From Lepiota brunneoincarnata (Eukaryota; Basidiomycota; Agaricomycetes; Agaricales; Agaricaceae): 64,000 bases of DNA. The first letter of the stretch is position 1. Every line of letters begins with the position of its first letter. The notes under the pieces are model-generated. The model saw only the letters and a list, made by a program, of their open reading frames with translations, searched no databases and was not told where the DNA came from. Made by a program: the position numbers and the translations under genes. The stretch is taken from the NCBI GenBank assembly GCA_023014365.1, contig JAEBUN010000004.1, positions 1,302,001-1,366,000 on the forward strand, in the 5' to 3' direction. Below, piece by piece: positions 45,160-56,765 of the stretch.

Positions 45160-48100
45160 TCAAGCACGGTTGCGCTTCTTCTGTTGTTTTTCTTTGCGTT
45201 TTTTTGCTCGAACCTGTTGGAGATGAGCTCGCAGAATTCACAACGATCAGAATCTTGATGTACCTCTTTTTTCATGCGTGTATCAACCATGGTATAGCGG
45301 CCTTTGACGCCCTTGGGTCGGCCCTTAATCCCCTTGTGTGCTCCTTTTGCAACAACCAGTTTGACTTGCTTTCTTAACTTCTTGCTGGAGGATAAACCCT
45401 TTTGCATCAATTTCTCAATTTGCTTAGCCTTTTCTCGCTCCGTCATATCGCTCGTCTGGTTCACACCTTCCGCTCTCTTCATCGCCTTTTCCAATTGTTG
45501 TACCGCCTTGAGTTTCTTGCGTGCCTTGGCCTCCGCCACCTTCTTTATGGGCCGTGCATCCAGCGCACGCTGTTTCGCACGAAGAGCAGAAACACCCTCT
45601 TTAGTAATGGGGATGTTGGCCTTGTAGTGTTTGACCTCGTCATCGAGGAACCAGGATGGCAGCCCTTCCTTCGAGTTCAGAGAATAGCGATTGAAACCAT
45701 CATTGATGAGCTGAGTCTTCGTTGTTTGGCGATTAACCAGGAGTTGTGCGAGAGTCACCGCTTCAGGAGTAACCAAACCGAGCTCTGAATGTGTGTGAAA
45801 CGACCACGCCAAAGGTCGTCAACCGATGTACTCACTATGGATCTTTTCCTGCCTTGGCAACGTCCTCGGTTTCATTGTTGACGTCCCACATATCAACGTC
45901 ATCGTCTTCTTCCCGGGAGGTGGCTCCAAATTCACCGCACCGGAAAGTCTATTAATGTTGATCTAGTTAGCAGCTTAAAAAATCGGGCACCAGCACGGTA
46001 CAGACCTCCCCATCTCCATTGACTTGCTCCTCAGCAGAAGAGCTCTCGGCTGCGCTCGCTTCGATCTCACCCTCATCTTGTAGGTCGTCAGAGGGATCAA
46101 GACCGGAAAAAACCTTTTGGCTAAACCATAGCCGTGCAGCCGTGCTCGATGGGCGGATTAATGATGGTTCCAAATTGCTAACTAGGCGTGGCCTTTTTGC
46201 TGCAGGCATGTCCGTATTTTTCGGTGAACATAGCCGTTTCTTATCTCCCTGAAGTTCATTGTCATCGTCCGACGATTCATCGTAAGAAAGATCTCCGGTT
46301 GCGAGTTTGTTTCTTTGAGCCACGTCCCAGCCCCCTTCCGAGTCGCTGCTATCGCAGTCACCTTCAGGTTCCGAGTGGATGCCAGCCCACTCCGCATCGC
46401 GTTCCTTGTTCTTCCGTCGTCCCTCCTTTACCTTAAACTTGGCATCCCTGTTTCGTAGACGATCTTTGTAGGCATCGTAAAGGCGGTCGAGGTCCGCTTC
46501 CAGCCTGCCGGATCTCTTTTCCGGTTTTCGGTCCAAAAAAAGCTCGTCCTCACTGTCGTCTGATCCCCACCCGTTAACATATTCTCCCTCCTCGTTCTCT
46601 GTAGTGCCTAAACCCTCGTCAGTCCAGCCACTGCACCTGAGTATTTCGCGCCATCCGCTTTTCCGTCTCTGCAAGGTCAAACATGTCGTCCTGGCCGATG
46701 CCAAGCGCGGCATCACGCTGCTCCAAACCAATATCTAGAGGTGCAGTCATCTGGAGCTGCATGCGTTGTATGGTTTTTGTCCTGATCTCGTTCGCTCGGC
46801 GACGCTCGCGTTTTGCGCGAGCGGTGGCTTCAGCATTGAGGCGCTCCAACTGTCGTGATGTTAGCGCCGGGGCCCTAAGCAGAGTTCATCCCGTTGCTCA
46901 CCTCTTCTGATATCTGTTGCTCCTCATCTTCTTCTACTTTAACTTCGGCAGATTCTATCGTTTCTTCATTCCTTTTTGTTTTTACATCCAAACCTAACTG
47001 AAATGCCCATGAGCAGGGGTTAGAAATCTGTGAATAAAGACCAGCCTCTTCTCTGAGTTTTAGACGCCATTTTATTAGCGTCTTAAAGTCGCTCCTTCCG
47101 AGAACCTTGAGATCTTCGCAATTGGCTCTCACGTCAGAAGTTGTGATATCCATGGACTGCCATCTTATACGGAGTCAGCAAGAAATTTGAGGGCGTGGAG
47201 GGAGACATACTGCTTTTCTTCGTCCGTTGTGAATGTTATTTTATTAAAGGTCCCAAGTATATCCACTGGACCATCCTCCCTAACGAAATTTGTAGCCGAG
47301 GTTGTTTTATAGAGCGTATAATCTCCATCGCCATAGCCATCCCTCTGCCTCCGTTTTTTTTCTGGGTGGAAAACATTTGCTTGGACGTCACTTCGAGCTG
47401 TAGGTCTGCCGATTGATGAAGCTAGCTCTTTGAATACATGGTTGGGATCCAGGAACTTGGGGTCGATGAACTTTGGAGCTAGGAAATCCCGACAGACAAC
47501 AAATATTTCAGCAGATACATTTCTAGGCCCACATTAGAAAACCTTGAGTTGCTTTACTGGAGGGTTTACCTGGATGATGGTGGTTTGGTTGCTTCAACTT
47601 TTCCGAATAGCTGACCAAAAACCCAGATGAGGTTGTTGTAGTCTACGGATCGGAATACCTTGGTCACGAAGGTTCCACCCTTGACCAGGAATTCAACGGT
47701 AAGTTTTAAGCTCATCAACACTAGCTCTGATTGCGCATATGCATCTTGAATCCAAGCTGTGCCAACATTTGGTGCACCGTCATGAAGTACTACATCCGCT
47801 TTCCAATCCTTTAGTTCGTTACGAATGAGATTGCGACAGTGAGAAGTTGTTATGTCGGCAGTAAATGTAACCACTCGGGGAATGGGCTTGATTGGTACCA
47901 AATCGACGCCTGATATGTGTTAGGAAAGCACACTGGGCCAGCAAGTTCGCTCACCAACTATGACACTGTTCATCGGCATACTTTTGCTCGCTACCTGCAG
48001 CCAGCCACCAGGAGCGGCACATAAATCAATGCAGCATCGCGCGGATTGCAGGAAATTATATTTTTTATTGAGCTGGATCAATTTGAATGCTGAACGAGCT

Positions 48101-48231
48101 CGGTACCCTTGCTCTCTGGAATTTTAATCAAATCAGCATTGGAATGTAGCAAGCGAGAGTCATATTTACTTTGCGAGCTTGTAGTATTTGTCCAGGCGGC
48201 CCTTTCCCGTTTTCTTTTGTGCTTTCCCCAT
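45160..48231 (-). CDS. SPB1: rRNA methyltransferase SPB1
   Basis: A nucleolar 2'-O-methyltransferase of the FtsJ family that modifies 25S rRNA. It starts [20 protein letters not shown]. The SAM-binding motif is [13 protein letters not shown]. The catalytic K-D-K-E set appears in [26 protein letters not shown] and [10 protein letters not shown] central helical domain ([20 protein letters not shown]) and a basic C-terminal domain follow, ending [12 protein letters not shown] and [18 protein letters not shown] +1 break lies near 45843 (DVAKAGK | [12 protein letters not shown]). A second frame change near 46617 may instead be a 40-base intron at 46597-46636. All other junctions are clean. Confidence 0.92.
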
Positions 48232-49201
48232 GTCTGGCCGATGTAGTTGTATGTGAACGTGATCAGGACAGCTGCGTGGGAAATTTAAGTCCAGACTTGT
48301 TAGCCTAGGCGCTCGCCATGTGCAGGAATTGGGATCATGAGTAGTCTGACGCTACATATCCATTTAGTAGACCAGGTAGCGCTGTAAGAGGTTGGATCAT
48401 TGCTAGGAGAAGCTCTATTTTGAAACGATGTTATGTGGTAATTATCTTTATGATAACACACGGTCTCGAAACCCCCTCCGAAAGACCTCCACCATGGCAG
48501 CAGGCACTAGAGACGGCATAATGGCATTAGCAACTTTCCTGGAAAAACCAAGGGCATACACCAAAACTGGCAAGGGACCACCCCAACGACGGCACCCGGA
48601 CATCAATGACATCCCTCACGATGACCAAACTACAAGGGAAAGGGAACCGGATGGGCTAAATCACAACTAGCCACACATGTCATCTGGATCTCACTTGCTT
48701 CATCTCATTTTGATTTTGTTATTAGTTTCTACTTCTCACCGCCTTTCGCTACAGATGCCGCTTCACTATCACGTAGAGTACACCACACTATTAGAAACCT
48801 CCACAATTTTTTTCAGACTTTCACCCATGTAGATGATTCACCTCTCGAGGGGGTCCATCTGTTAATACAGTGGGCCCACCGCGTCTTCACACTAGTTTGC
48901 TTGTTGCAGTATATAACGCAGAGTACAAAAACCTCCACCAGCAAGCGCGTTCTCACGTGAACGTGTCACGTGACAGGCGCGTCCCGGCGTGTCAACTCCG
49001 AAACTCAGACGCCTCGAGGCAATAAACAAGACACAATATGAGCCTAGGGCGACCTTCCACCTCATTCTAATCATCTCTACTCGACGTGGCACCTCTGCTT
49101 CCTCTCCCCCATCTCTGGCCGCCCTCTGCTGATCTTCGCTTTACAGCGTCACTCCCCAACCATACCCAGCGAAACTTTGGAACATTAACAGCCTTCGTGT
49201 C
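48232..49201. other. Divergent intergenic region upstream of SPB1 and the zinc-finger gene
   Basis: About 970 bases. An 80-codon plus-strand frame at 48428-48670 has no recognisable features. The palindrome at 48966-48973 is listed separately. Confidence 0.4.
48966..48973. promoter_or_regulatory. Palindrome TCACGTGA (E-box type)
   Basis: A perfect 8-base palindrome containing CACGTG, 229 bases upstream of the zinc-finger gene. CACGTG is bound by bHLH factors such as Cbf1. A further ACGTG lies just upstream. Confidence 0.4.
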
Positions 49202-51120
49202 ATGGCGGAGGCTGCGTCTTCTTCTATCTCCTCTGGAAGCGCACCCCCAACATCACCTTTCGTCATAACCTCCACATCAAGTGCTGTAGCGAAGCCTCCT
49301 AAACGACGCGCTGATGCTATCTCTGATTATGACTTTTTCGCGCCTGCAGCTTCGTCTTTCCACCCCCGCCCCTACGCTCCCAACTCCCATCCATCCGATA
49401 GCCTAAATAAACCCTTTCAATTTACACGAAGTCACGGACGATCCCATGACTCTCTCGCAGTACCTGCAGGAATGGATCCTCACCCCTGAAGATCCCAACG
49501 TTATCTTCATCCATCCTCCCTTTACTACGTTCCCTAACTCTGACCAATATCCTGAGGGTCTTAACTATCAGACTATGGCCGAAAATCCGGACTGGTTTCT
49601 TGACCCTAAGGATTTCACCCATGAGAACAATACAAATCCGCACGCAATCCCTTATCCACCCGCCCTCGAGCCACCCCGGGGTTGGTGCCCCGCAAAAAAA
49701 AAAGATTTGAAAGAACGAGGGGCGGAGGGCTGGCCAGAAGGGGAGGAGCCCTCGCCTACGCTGTACTTTCTGTAGACGCAATTATGCTGGAGTCAATGCA
49801 AAGAGTATGTGGAGGAGACATGTGTTTGAAAAACACAAGATTGCGATGGCAAATCGTCGAGATGGCACAGATCGACCTCGGGGGCGGTCTTCGAACAGTA
49901 CGTGTGCAGGTAGACCTAATCATTAACTTACTGATGTCGCTGTATCAGAGGAGAATAAACAAGTCATCAACCGGGGTCGCGAAGAAGGTCATGATACTTT
50001 GGTTAATCTCAAGCTCGAGGTTCTCCCAGGGACAGAGCCACAGAATATCTCTCATAAATCTAAGTTCCGCTCCTCGATCGGCTCAGCGCCCTCGACAGAC
50101 CATCGCGAGCACCAGCAAAATAGAGGCAAGAATACAAGCCTAACCGGACTACCGCCAGAGCCAGCCGTATCACCATTAGTTCGTAGTGGCCCTTCAACAA
50201 GCCCACCTCTTACCCCACGCTCATCCTCTGATATCGGAAATACATCAACTGGAAGCTCTGGTGGTGTTCCTCCAACTCCCCAATCAACTGCTCCGCTCAT
50301 ACCTCCGTCTCCTTACGATCCTCTTCTAACTCCCTCTTTTCGACATTCCCCACCTCGATTACCATCCGACCAACCATGGCGATTCCCAAGTCCAAGCCAC
50401 CCTTTACATTCACAAACTCGAGAGCTCTCTTTGAGTATGCTAGTCCGCAATGCAGCGAGCCCATTGGTCAAGGGCACACCAATGCTTGGGGGAAGCCCGC
50501 TCGTCTATGCTCCTTCACCCCCATCTTCATCGCGATTCCCTCGACCAGAAACCCCCCTCAGCGGTTTTAAATTACCATTGAGTTCCAGTAGTCATATCCG
50601 TTTTACCAAAACCAGAATTGGTGGTTCTCCCCTTGCTTCAAGAGCCGACGTCACTCGCTCGCGGCCTCGCATCGAAGAGTCCCCGTTGAGCCGCCCCCCG
50701 ACCCGTCAGCATAAGAGGTCATTTTCCGAACTGACTGATGACTGGTTCTCGGAGGCCTCTGTCTTGTCGAATCCGTTGAGTGATCCATTCAACGCCCTGT
50801 TTTCTTCCGGAGGAGCTGGACGCAACACTCCCATGAAGCGTGTACTCGAGGCTGAAAGTCCTATACTACGCAGTCGTAACTCGACGGATACCAAGGGGTT
50901 GGGTATTGGACTACTTGAGCCTTTCAGTCTTGCGCGGAAAACCGCTTCGGATGACGAGGGCGAAATCAATGATACCCTTGACTCTTCTAGTCACGGTGAG
51001 GTGGACGGACTTAACAGTAGCGGAGAACCCGGGGACTTCGGCACAGAACAAGCGTCACGACAGTCTCCGAGTCCCCCTCCGCCGCCCGCGAAGAAAAGAA
51101 GACTTTCGATAAACGGTTAA
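49202..51120 (+). CDS. Lineage-specific protein with one C2H2-like zinc finger
   Basis: The N-terminus is Ser-rich, with KPPKRRADAISDYDFFAPAA. A conserved-looking block, MTLSQYLQEWILTPEDPNVI through NPDWFLDPKDF and LEPPRGWCPAKKKD, leads to the finger CTFCRRNYAGVNAKSMWRRH with FEKH (C-x2-C-x17-H-x4-H). After one intron the protein is Ser/Pro-rich and ends PPPPPAKKRRLSING, a likely nuclear signal. Function unknown; DNA binding is plausible. The frame shifts by +1 twice, near 49427 and at 49752 (EGEEP | RLRCTFC). No intron explains the second. The first could mean translation starts at 49446. Either the gene is decaying or the sequence has errors. Confidence 0.65.
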
Positions 51121-51707
51121 ATACCTGGTTATATATGTTTTTTACATTCGTTACTAGGGACCATCCAGCTATGACGCTTTTCTGCCTTGAGTGGATTCTT
51201 TGTTCTAACCTCGCCCAGCGGGCCTTCGCCGCGGATGATCGTTGTGTTTTAAGTGATCTCTGCTTTTTCCCTTTTGATTTCCAGTCTTCATCTGAAGACA
51301 TTTTCATCTACACTACCCTAGTCCAACGTCGAAATGTTTTGTGTACTTGTATCCGTATTGTATGTATTCTTTTGAACTCGCGTGGGAAGTTCAAGCAATA
51401 CCATGCGTGGGAAAATGGCTCCCCTGCCAGCGACATCGCCAGTCACAGCTCATCCTGATCCCACTCAAGGGCGCAACACATTTATATCCTCTCTCTTTCT
51501 CCTCTTTAACCCTCTTCAAACCTCTTTGATAACCACCAAGGTATATTGCATCTTCCCCCGTCTCCTCCAAAACTTAGTTCCAACCGATACTGACCGACGC
51601 GTTGTAACCATCTCCCGCCATCGCCAAGGACTATTCATTGGGTTACAGCTTCGACTTCTGATTTTCGACGACAAGGCCACCTTCTAATTGTATAAATTCC
51701 CAACCTC
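51121..51707. other. Intergenic: zinc-finger gene 3' flank and Rac1 promoter
   Basis: 587 bases. Small frames lack motifs. TATAAAT at 51691-51697 is only about 11 bases before the Rac1 ATG, too close for an ordinary TATA box. Confidence 0.4.
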
Positions 51708-52666
51708 ATGCAAGCTATCAAATGTTTGTATACAACACCCGCAGAAGAACGATATCTTCTGACATGGTTACTCTTCAGGTGTTGTCGTGGGGGATGGTGC
51801 TGTAGGAAAGGTTCGTTACATTGACCAAATATGACTATGCAACATCTAAATGGAATCACCAGACATGCCTTCTGATCTCGTATACTACAAATGCTTTCCC
51901 GGTATGTGATTCTGGCCCGGTTCCGATCCTAGACCTGACTATTGTGACCAGGGGGAGTACATCCCAACAGGTATGCTGCCCAACGATGAACTCAAACTGG
52001 TCCTAAATTTTAAATGCCAGTCTTTGACAACTATTCTGCCACTGTCATGGTTGATGGCAAGACCATTTCCCTTGGCTTATGGGACACCGCTGGCCAGGAA
52101 GATTATGACCGACTCCGACCCTTATCATACCCCCAGACAGATGTCTTCCTGATCTGCTTCTCTTTGGTCAGTCCTCCAAGTTACGAGAATGTGAGGACAA
52201 AGGTAAGTTTGAGTCGGAACTCGAGCCATGAACCGCCGGCTAATTTGATCATTATAGTGGTACCCTGAAATTTCCCATCATGCACCTTCCACTCAGATTG
52301 TATTAGTTGGCACAAAGCTGGACTTGCGTGAGGATCAGCAGACTATCATCAAATTGCGAGACCGGTAGGAAGACATCTACTCAGCACGTAGAAAGGCTTA
52401 CTCAAGTTGACTAGCCGCATGGCCCCCATCGCGTACTCGCAGGGCGTTGCTATGGGCAGAGACATCGGGGCTGTGAAGTATCTGGAGTGCTCTGCCCTAA
52501 CTCAGAAGGGACTCAAGACAGTTTTTGATGAAGCGATTAGGGCTGTCTGTAAGAAACGGTTGGAACATTGTCCCGCGACCCTTACTAACGACCCTCCTCT
52601 CAAGTGAATCCTCCACCTCCCAGCAAGGATAGAGGAAAGAAGAACAGGTCATGTATTATTGCCTGA
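51708..52666 (+). CDS. RAC1: Rac-type Rho GTPase
   Basis: Controls polarised growth, actin and NADPH oxidase at the plasma membrane. Exon 1 is short (MQAIK plus one base). Splicing gives [20 protein letters not shown] (P-loop GDGAVGKT), [20 protein letters not shown] (switch I), [20 protein letters not shown] (switch II), [15 protein letters not shown] TKLD, and [20 protein letters not shown]. After the last intron comes the polybasic tail KDRGKKNRS and the CAAX box CIIA. The sequence is closer to Rac than to Cdc42. All six or seven introns are GT-AG and in frame; one donor is GTTCGT. The gene is complete. Confidence 0.95.
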
Positions 52667-53214
52667 AGCCTAGGAGGAGTAGAATAGCTTTTCTTAACAC
52701 CTGTCGCTGGTATGATTTATTATGTCACACTCAAGGCTTACGATGGAAACGATTCCTACTTACCTGACCCTTTTCTGCTGTACATACATCACACATATGC
52801 TAAAGTGCTCGGTTTCTTCTTTGGTGGAGCACAATGTCATGTACATTCATACTTTCTCTTAGAAATTTGTCTTGACTCCCTATCCGCAATCCATAAGCGC
52901 CGGAGAAGTTGATGGGAAGAATGAAATTTGATGGGCATCATATGGTGGCTGAGGCGAAAAGTGGAAACATTGTACCCATGTCAGATGTATGATGCAGGGG
53001 TGAGATGGATGTTGTTGGGTTGTTGCTGGCTTGTCGCCCTATTCTTGGTCTTGCCCTCTTGCGTGTTCTCAAGCTCAAACTGCTTCACTGCCTCTCCTTT
53101 TTTTCTCACCGCTCGCTCGTTTGCTCTGCGCTTCCATCTCCCTAGTGCCCTCCTTCAATCCTGGGCATGTTAAAGGCGGGTCCAAGCGAGTCACAGCCCC
53201 TGGTCAACTCGTAA
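52667..53214. other. Intergenic: Rac1 3' flank and promoter of the membrane-protein gene
   Basis: 548 bases. The 3' half is pyrimidine-rich on the plus strand (about 53040-53160), as is common just upstream of fungal start sites. No gene was recognised. Confidence 0.4.
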
Positions 53215-56200
53215 ATGGCAGATCGCAAACAGAAACCCGATCTCTCTGCTCACGCTAGTAAGCCCTCTCTCGACACAAATGCCTCTGGGCTCGCCGAGAG
53301 CGCAATAAGCTACTCTGCCTTCCCCGAGCCACCCTCTTCGATCCCAACTACTCCCATCCGCTCGGTCTTTGGCGAGTCTCCTAGTCCCAGCATCACTAGT
53401 CCCCTCTTCCCAAGTCCTGTACGATATGCCCACCCCTTCGCCGCACCATCTTCAAACCGTTTCTCCCGCTCTACTTTTGGTGGGCTTGAGTCTGCTCACG
53501 GTCCCAATTCAGACCGTAGCAAACGGGAGGACGACTCAAGCTCCTTCTCACCTAGCACACTTTCACCCCACGACTGGCATGAAGGCGCCTCAAGCATTGA
53601 CGTTGATGCTGCAGAGGACCGCCTTCTCCCAACATCTTTTATCACAACTTTACTGCAAGAGAATGCTGGTCCACGCGGTGTCAACCGCGCATCTTACTCT
53701 AGTGATGCTATCAGCGGCATCTCTGAGATGACATACCCTCCTAAACAACCGTATACCAATTCCCTGCGCGAAAACTCTACGCTCCTTCCACGAGTCTCTA
53801 CTCACAGGCAATCGTACAGAGGACCTCTACCGCGCCCAGTTGGAGGCAGGGCCCCTAGTTCATACCACTTCCGTCAACGCGACCAACGACATAACAGCAC
53901 CACTCCTGATAGTCACGACCCCGCCCGGGCCGCCATCGCACAGCCAGATTCTCGCCCAGAACACGCTCAATTGATGGCGAGAAGCGCCTCCGTTCTCAGC
54001 CAGTCCACGCTTGTTGCTGAGCCAGAACGGAGTGGCAAATACGGGGGAAAGCTTGCTGTTCATGATGAAGTTGACGAAAGCGATGACAACGCGTATCCAG
54101 CGGATGTAGACACGACCAGCTCCTCGGGCTTTCCAACACACCAAATGAGTTACACACAGCAGCGACCCGCGCGGGGAAACCCTATCACTCCCCTCGTCAG
54201 AGAATCGATGCACTCGAGCAGGAGTGGAGCACCCTCCCTCATGTCGCGCATTTCGTCCCTACGCTCCCTCCGGCGAGTGTTTACATGGAAGCGAAAACCC
54301 CTACCGCCCTTGCCAATCATTCCACATATACCCATAGCAACGGAAAGAGAACACCGGAGGGTAGAGGAAGAAACGCCTCTGCCGGCCCTTGTAAATCGCG
54401 CTGATCGTCTGCATGGTTTGCTGGAAAAAGGATATCACCCGCACCATAGCATCAGCTCGTTTCCGACAAAGAATGAGCTGTTTATCTCCAGTTTCGATGA
54501 TGCTGAGACTGTCGCTCGCTACCACGGTGAAAATGCAAACCGCCCCCCTTCATCTTTCCCTTTGCGCATCACCACCTGGCTCAAGGAGAGAAAGATGTGG
54601 GTCGTGATTGGGATCCTTGCCTTTATTACAGTTGTTACAATAGGAGCTGCAGTCGGCGTGACAGCGGCAAGGAACAAAGTTCGCAACTGTCCAGCAGATG
54701 TGGGCTTCTGCAACCTTAGTACGCGACTATGGGTTCTGCCACAGTTTCAAGTCTTCTGATCGATATTTCATTTAGATGCTACCTGTGTTTGTGCAACCGG
54801 CACATCGGAACACTGCGAAGACCCAGTAGCACAAGCTATCCTGGACTTGATACCTGTCATGAATGACCATTTGTCTGCAAACGTCTCAAGGGCTACTGTT
54901 TATGATAGCCTTTGGACCATCCAAGGGAATATCCAGGGCTCTAGCTGCGTCGAGCAAGTCAAAATTATCGATGTCAGCCCTGCTCTGAATGCCCAGAGTC
55001 ATCCCAATCGGACACAATGGGCCCAAATTGCCTTGCTATGGACTCTAACCCAAACCCAGGATCGTTCCCCTGTAGATCAGCTCCAGAACTTCATCAAAGA
55101 AGCGCCCTGGGCACATCTAAACAACTCTGATGGACCTGTAGCTTCGGCAGGTCCAGATTTTACTATATCGGTGTCCGGGTTTGATTATGACTTCGCTGCT
55201 CGAACGATCATGCCTCACCCCTCAACATTTATCACCGAAGGTCAGCCGCTTAATGAACAAGTTGCCAGGGTCGACCCGACTCTCCATTCTTCTCTGGATC
55301 GTATTTATAGCTATGCCGTTGGTAAGTAATTACTGTCGTAAAGATAGGCAAGCAACGTTCTTAAAACTTTGAACCCAGCATCGTCGAAACAACGGGACAA
55401 AGCCCTGCTAAAATATTGGACAACAGTGCTACACCAACGCGAGGACACATTGAGCTCTTTCAAGGCCGCCTTCAGTTCTTCTCCTATCGTCTTACCTCTC
55501 GACGGAACCTCCCAATCCGTGCGTAGCTTATACAACAGTTCGACCTCCTTCCCCCCTCCGATTGCATGCTATCCCGGGCTTAGCTTGGATCAGCGAGAAC
55601 TTATCACAACAGTGGAAGAGAAAGCTTTCAATCTGCCCTCCATTACCAACGCCCTCCAGTTTAACTCAACCTGCTTCCCCCAACATCCAACTTATGGCGT
55701 CCTTGATATCCTACACTTGCGACTTCCTTTCCTCGACTCCAGGAACAGTGTTCCGAGGCAGGGTGTTGTGTTGAACCCCGATGTTGCTCCTCGCGCAATC
55801 CTTGCAGTCGGAGAGGCATTGAGTGCGCTTCCAGGGTCCATCAATGTCACTCGGAACCCCGGGCTGCGAACGGACCCCCGTAGCTATGGTACAACTGCCT
55901 TTGCGAGTCATATCATCCTCCAGTACCTCTCCTCAATTCCTGTCAACACAGCCAATGCAATCATTAATCACATCCTTCCGAAGTCTATACCACCCCCAAC
56001 TGACCCAGCCCGAGAACCGTTCCTATTTCCCCTCGAATCCATTCCTACCCTCGAGGTCGCTGTATTTGGTGATATAGAGAGTCCGGATGCGGTCTCCTGT
56101 CTCTCAGCATTCACCACATCTTCTGGTTCCCTCTTCTTCGGCTCTGACGACGGTAGTGCATTTCGTACTTGGGCTATCAGCAGGGGAGGCAAGGTCGCCT

Positions 56201-56370
56201 GGGCGGAAAATGCAACTTCTCCAGAAGTTGTTTATGACAACACCTTCTCAGATAGTATCTTTAATTTAACATGGATTGCCACTTCCACCGCAATCAGTAA
56301 CAACGTCCCAGGTGTTGGTCTTTCGAATATTACTGAAAGCTTCCGACAAAACCGGCGCTTCGCTCCTTGA
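53215..56370 (+). CDS. Single-pass membrane protein of unknown function
   Basis: About 1,000 residues in three exons, all in frame. The first 460 residues are Ser/Pro-rich and disordered and should be cytoplasmic, with a basic patch SLRSLRRVFTWKRKP. One transmembrane segment, MWVVIGILAFITVVTIGAAV, lies at about residues 461-485. It is followed by a cysteine-containing NCPADVGFC and CVCATGTSEHC region, then roughly 500 residues with many N-glycosylation sequons (NVSR, NRTQ, NNSD, NSST, NVTR, NATS, NLTW, NITE). The order suggests a type II protein with a large outside or luminal domain. I recognise no enzyme motif. Similar proteins appear to be basidiomycete-specific. Confidence 0.7.
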
Positions 56371-56765
56371 TCGTTATTCGTTTCTTTCGTATGCATGTTT
56401 ATTCGAGAGGCATGGCCCTCTTATTTGCTATCACCTCCTTTATGTAGTTGGGAACATCTCGCAGCGGATCATGTACCAAGTATGCAGTGGCTCGTATCAA
56501 CTGTTGTAGTTTCAGTGATTGTAGTGGGCCCACCATCCCCCGTTTAATTTTTCGCATACAATATATTGGAACTCACTTGTGCAAATGGGAACAACTAAAC
56601 GTCACAGTTATTTATGAGTTCACCTTACGTAAACAAACTGATCCTGAGATGGGGCCGACTGCGGGACTGCCTCTCGTCGCCATTCAATTTCTACATATCT
56701 GAACATATTTCAATCTAAATTGTTCACCGATACCACCTACCAGTCCAAGCCTCCCATCCTGAAGG
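56371..56765. other. Intergenic: membrane-protein gene to Zn2Cys6 gene
   Basis: 395 bases, with the promoter and leader of the Zn2Cys6 gene. No core motif was recognised. Confidence 0.35.
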
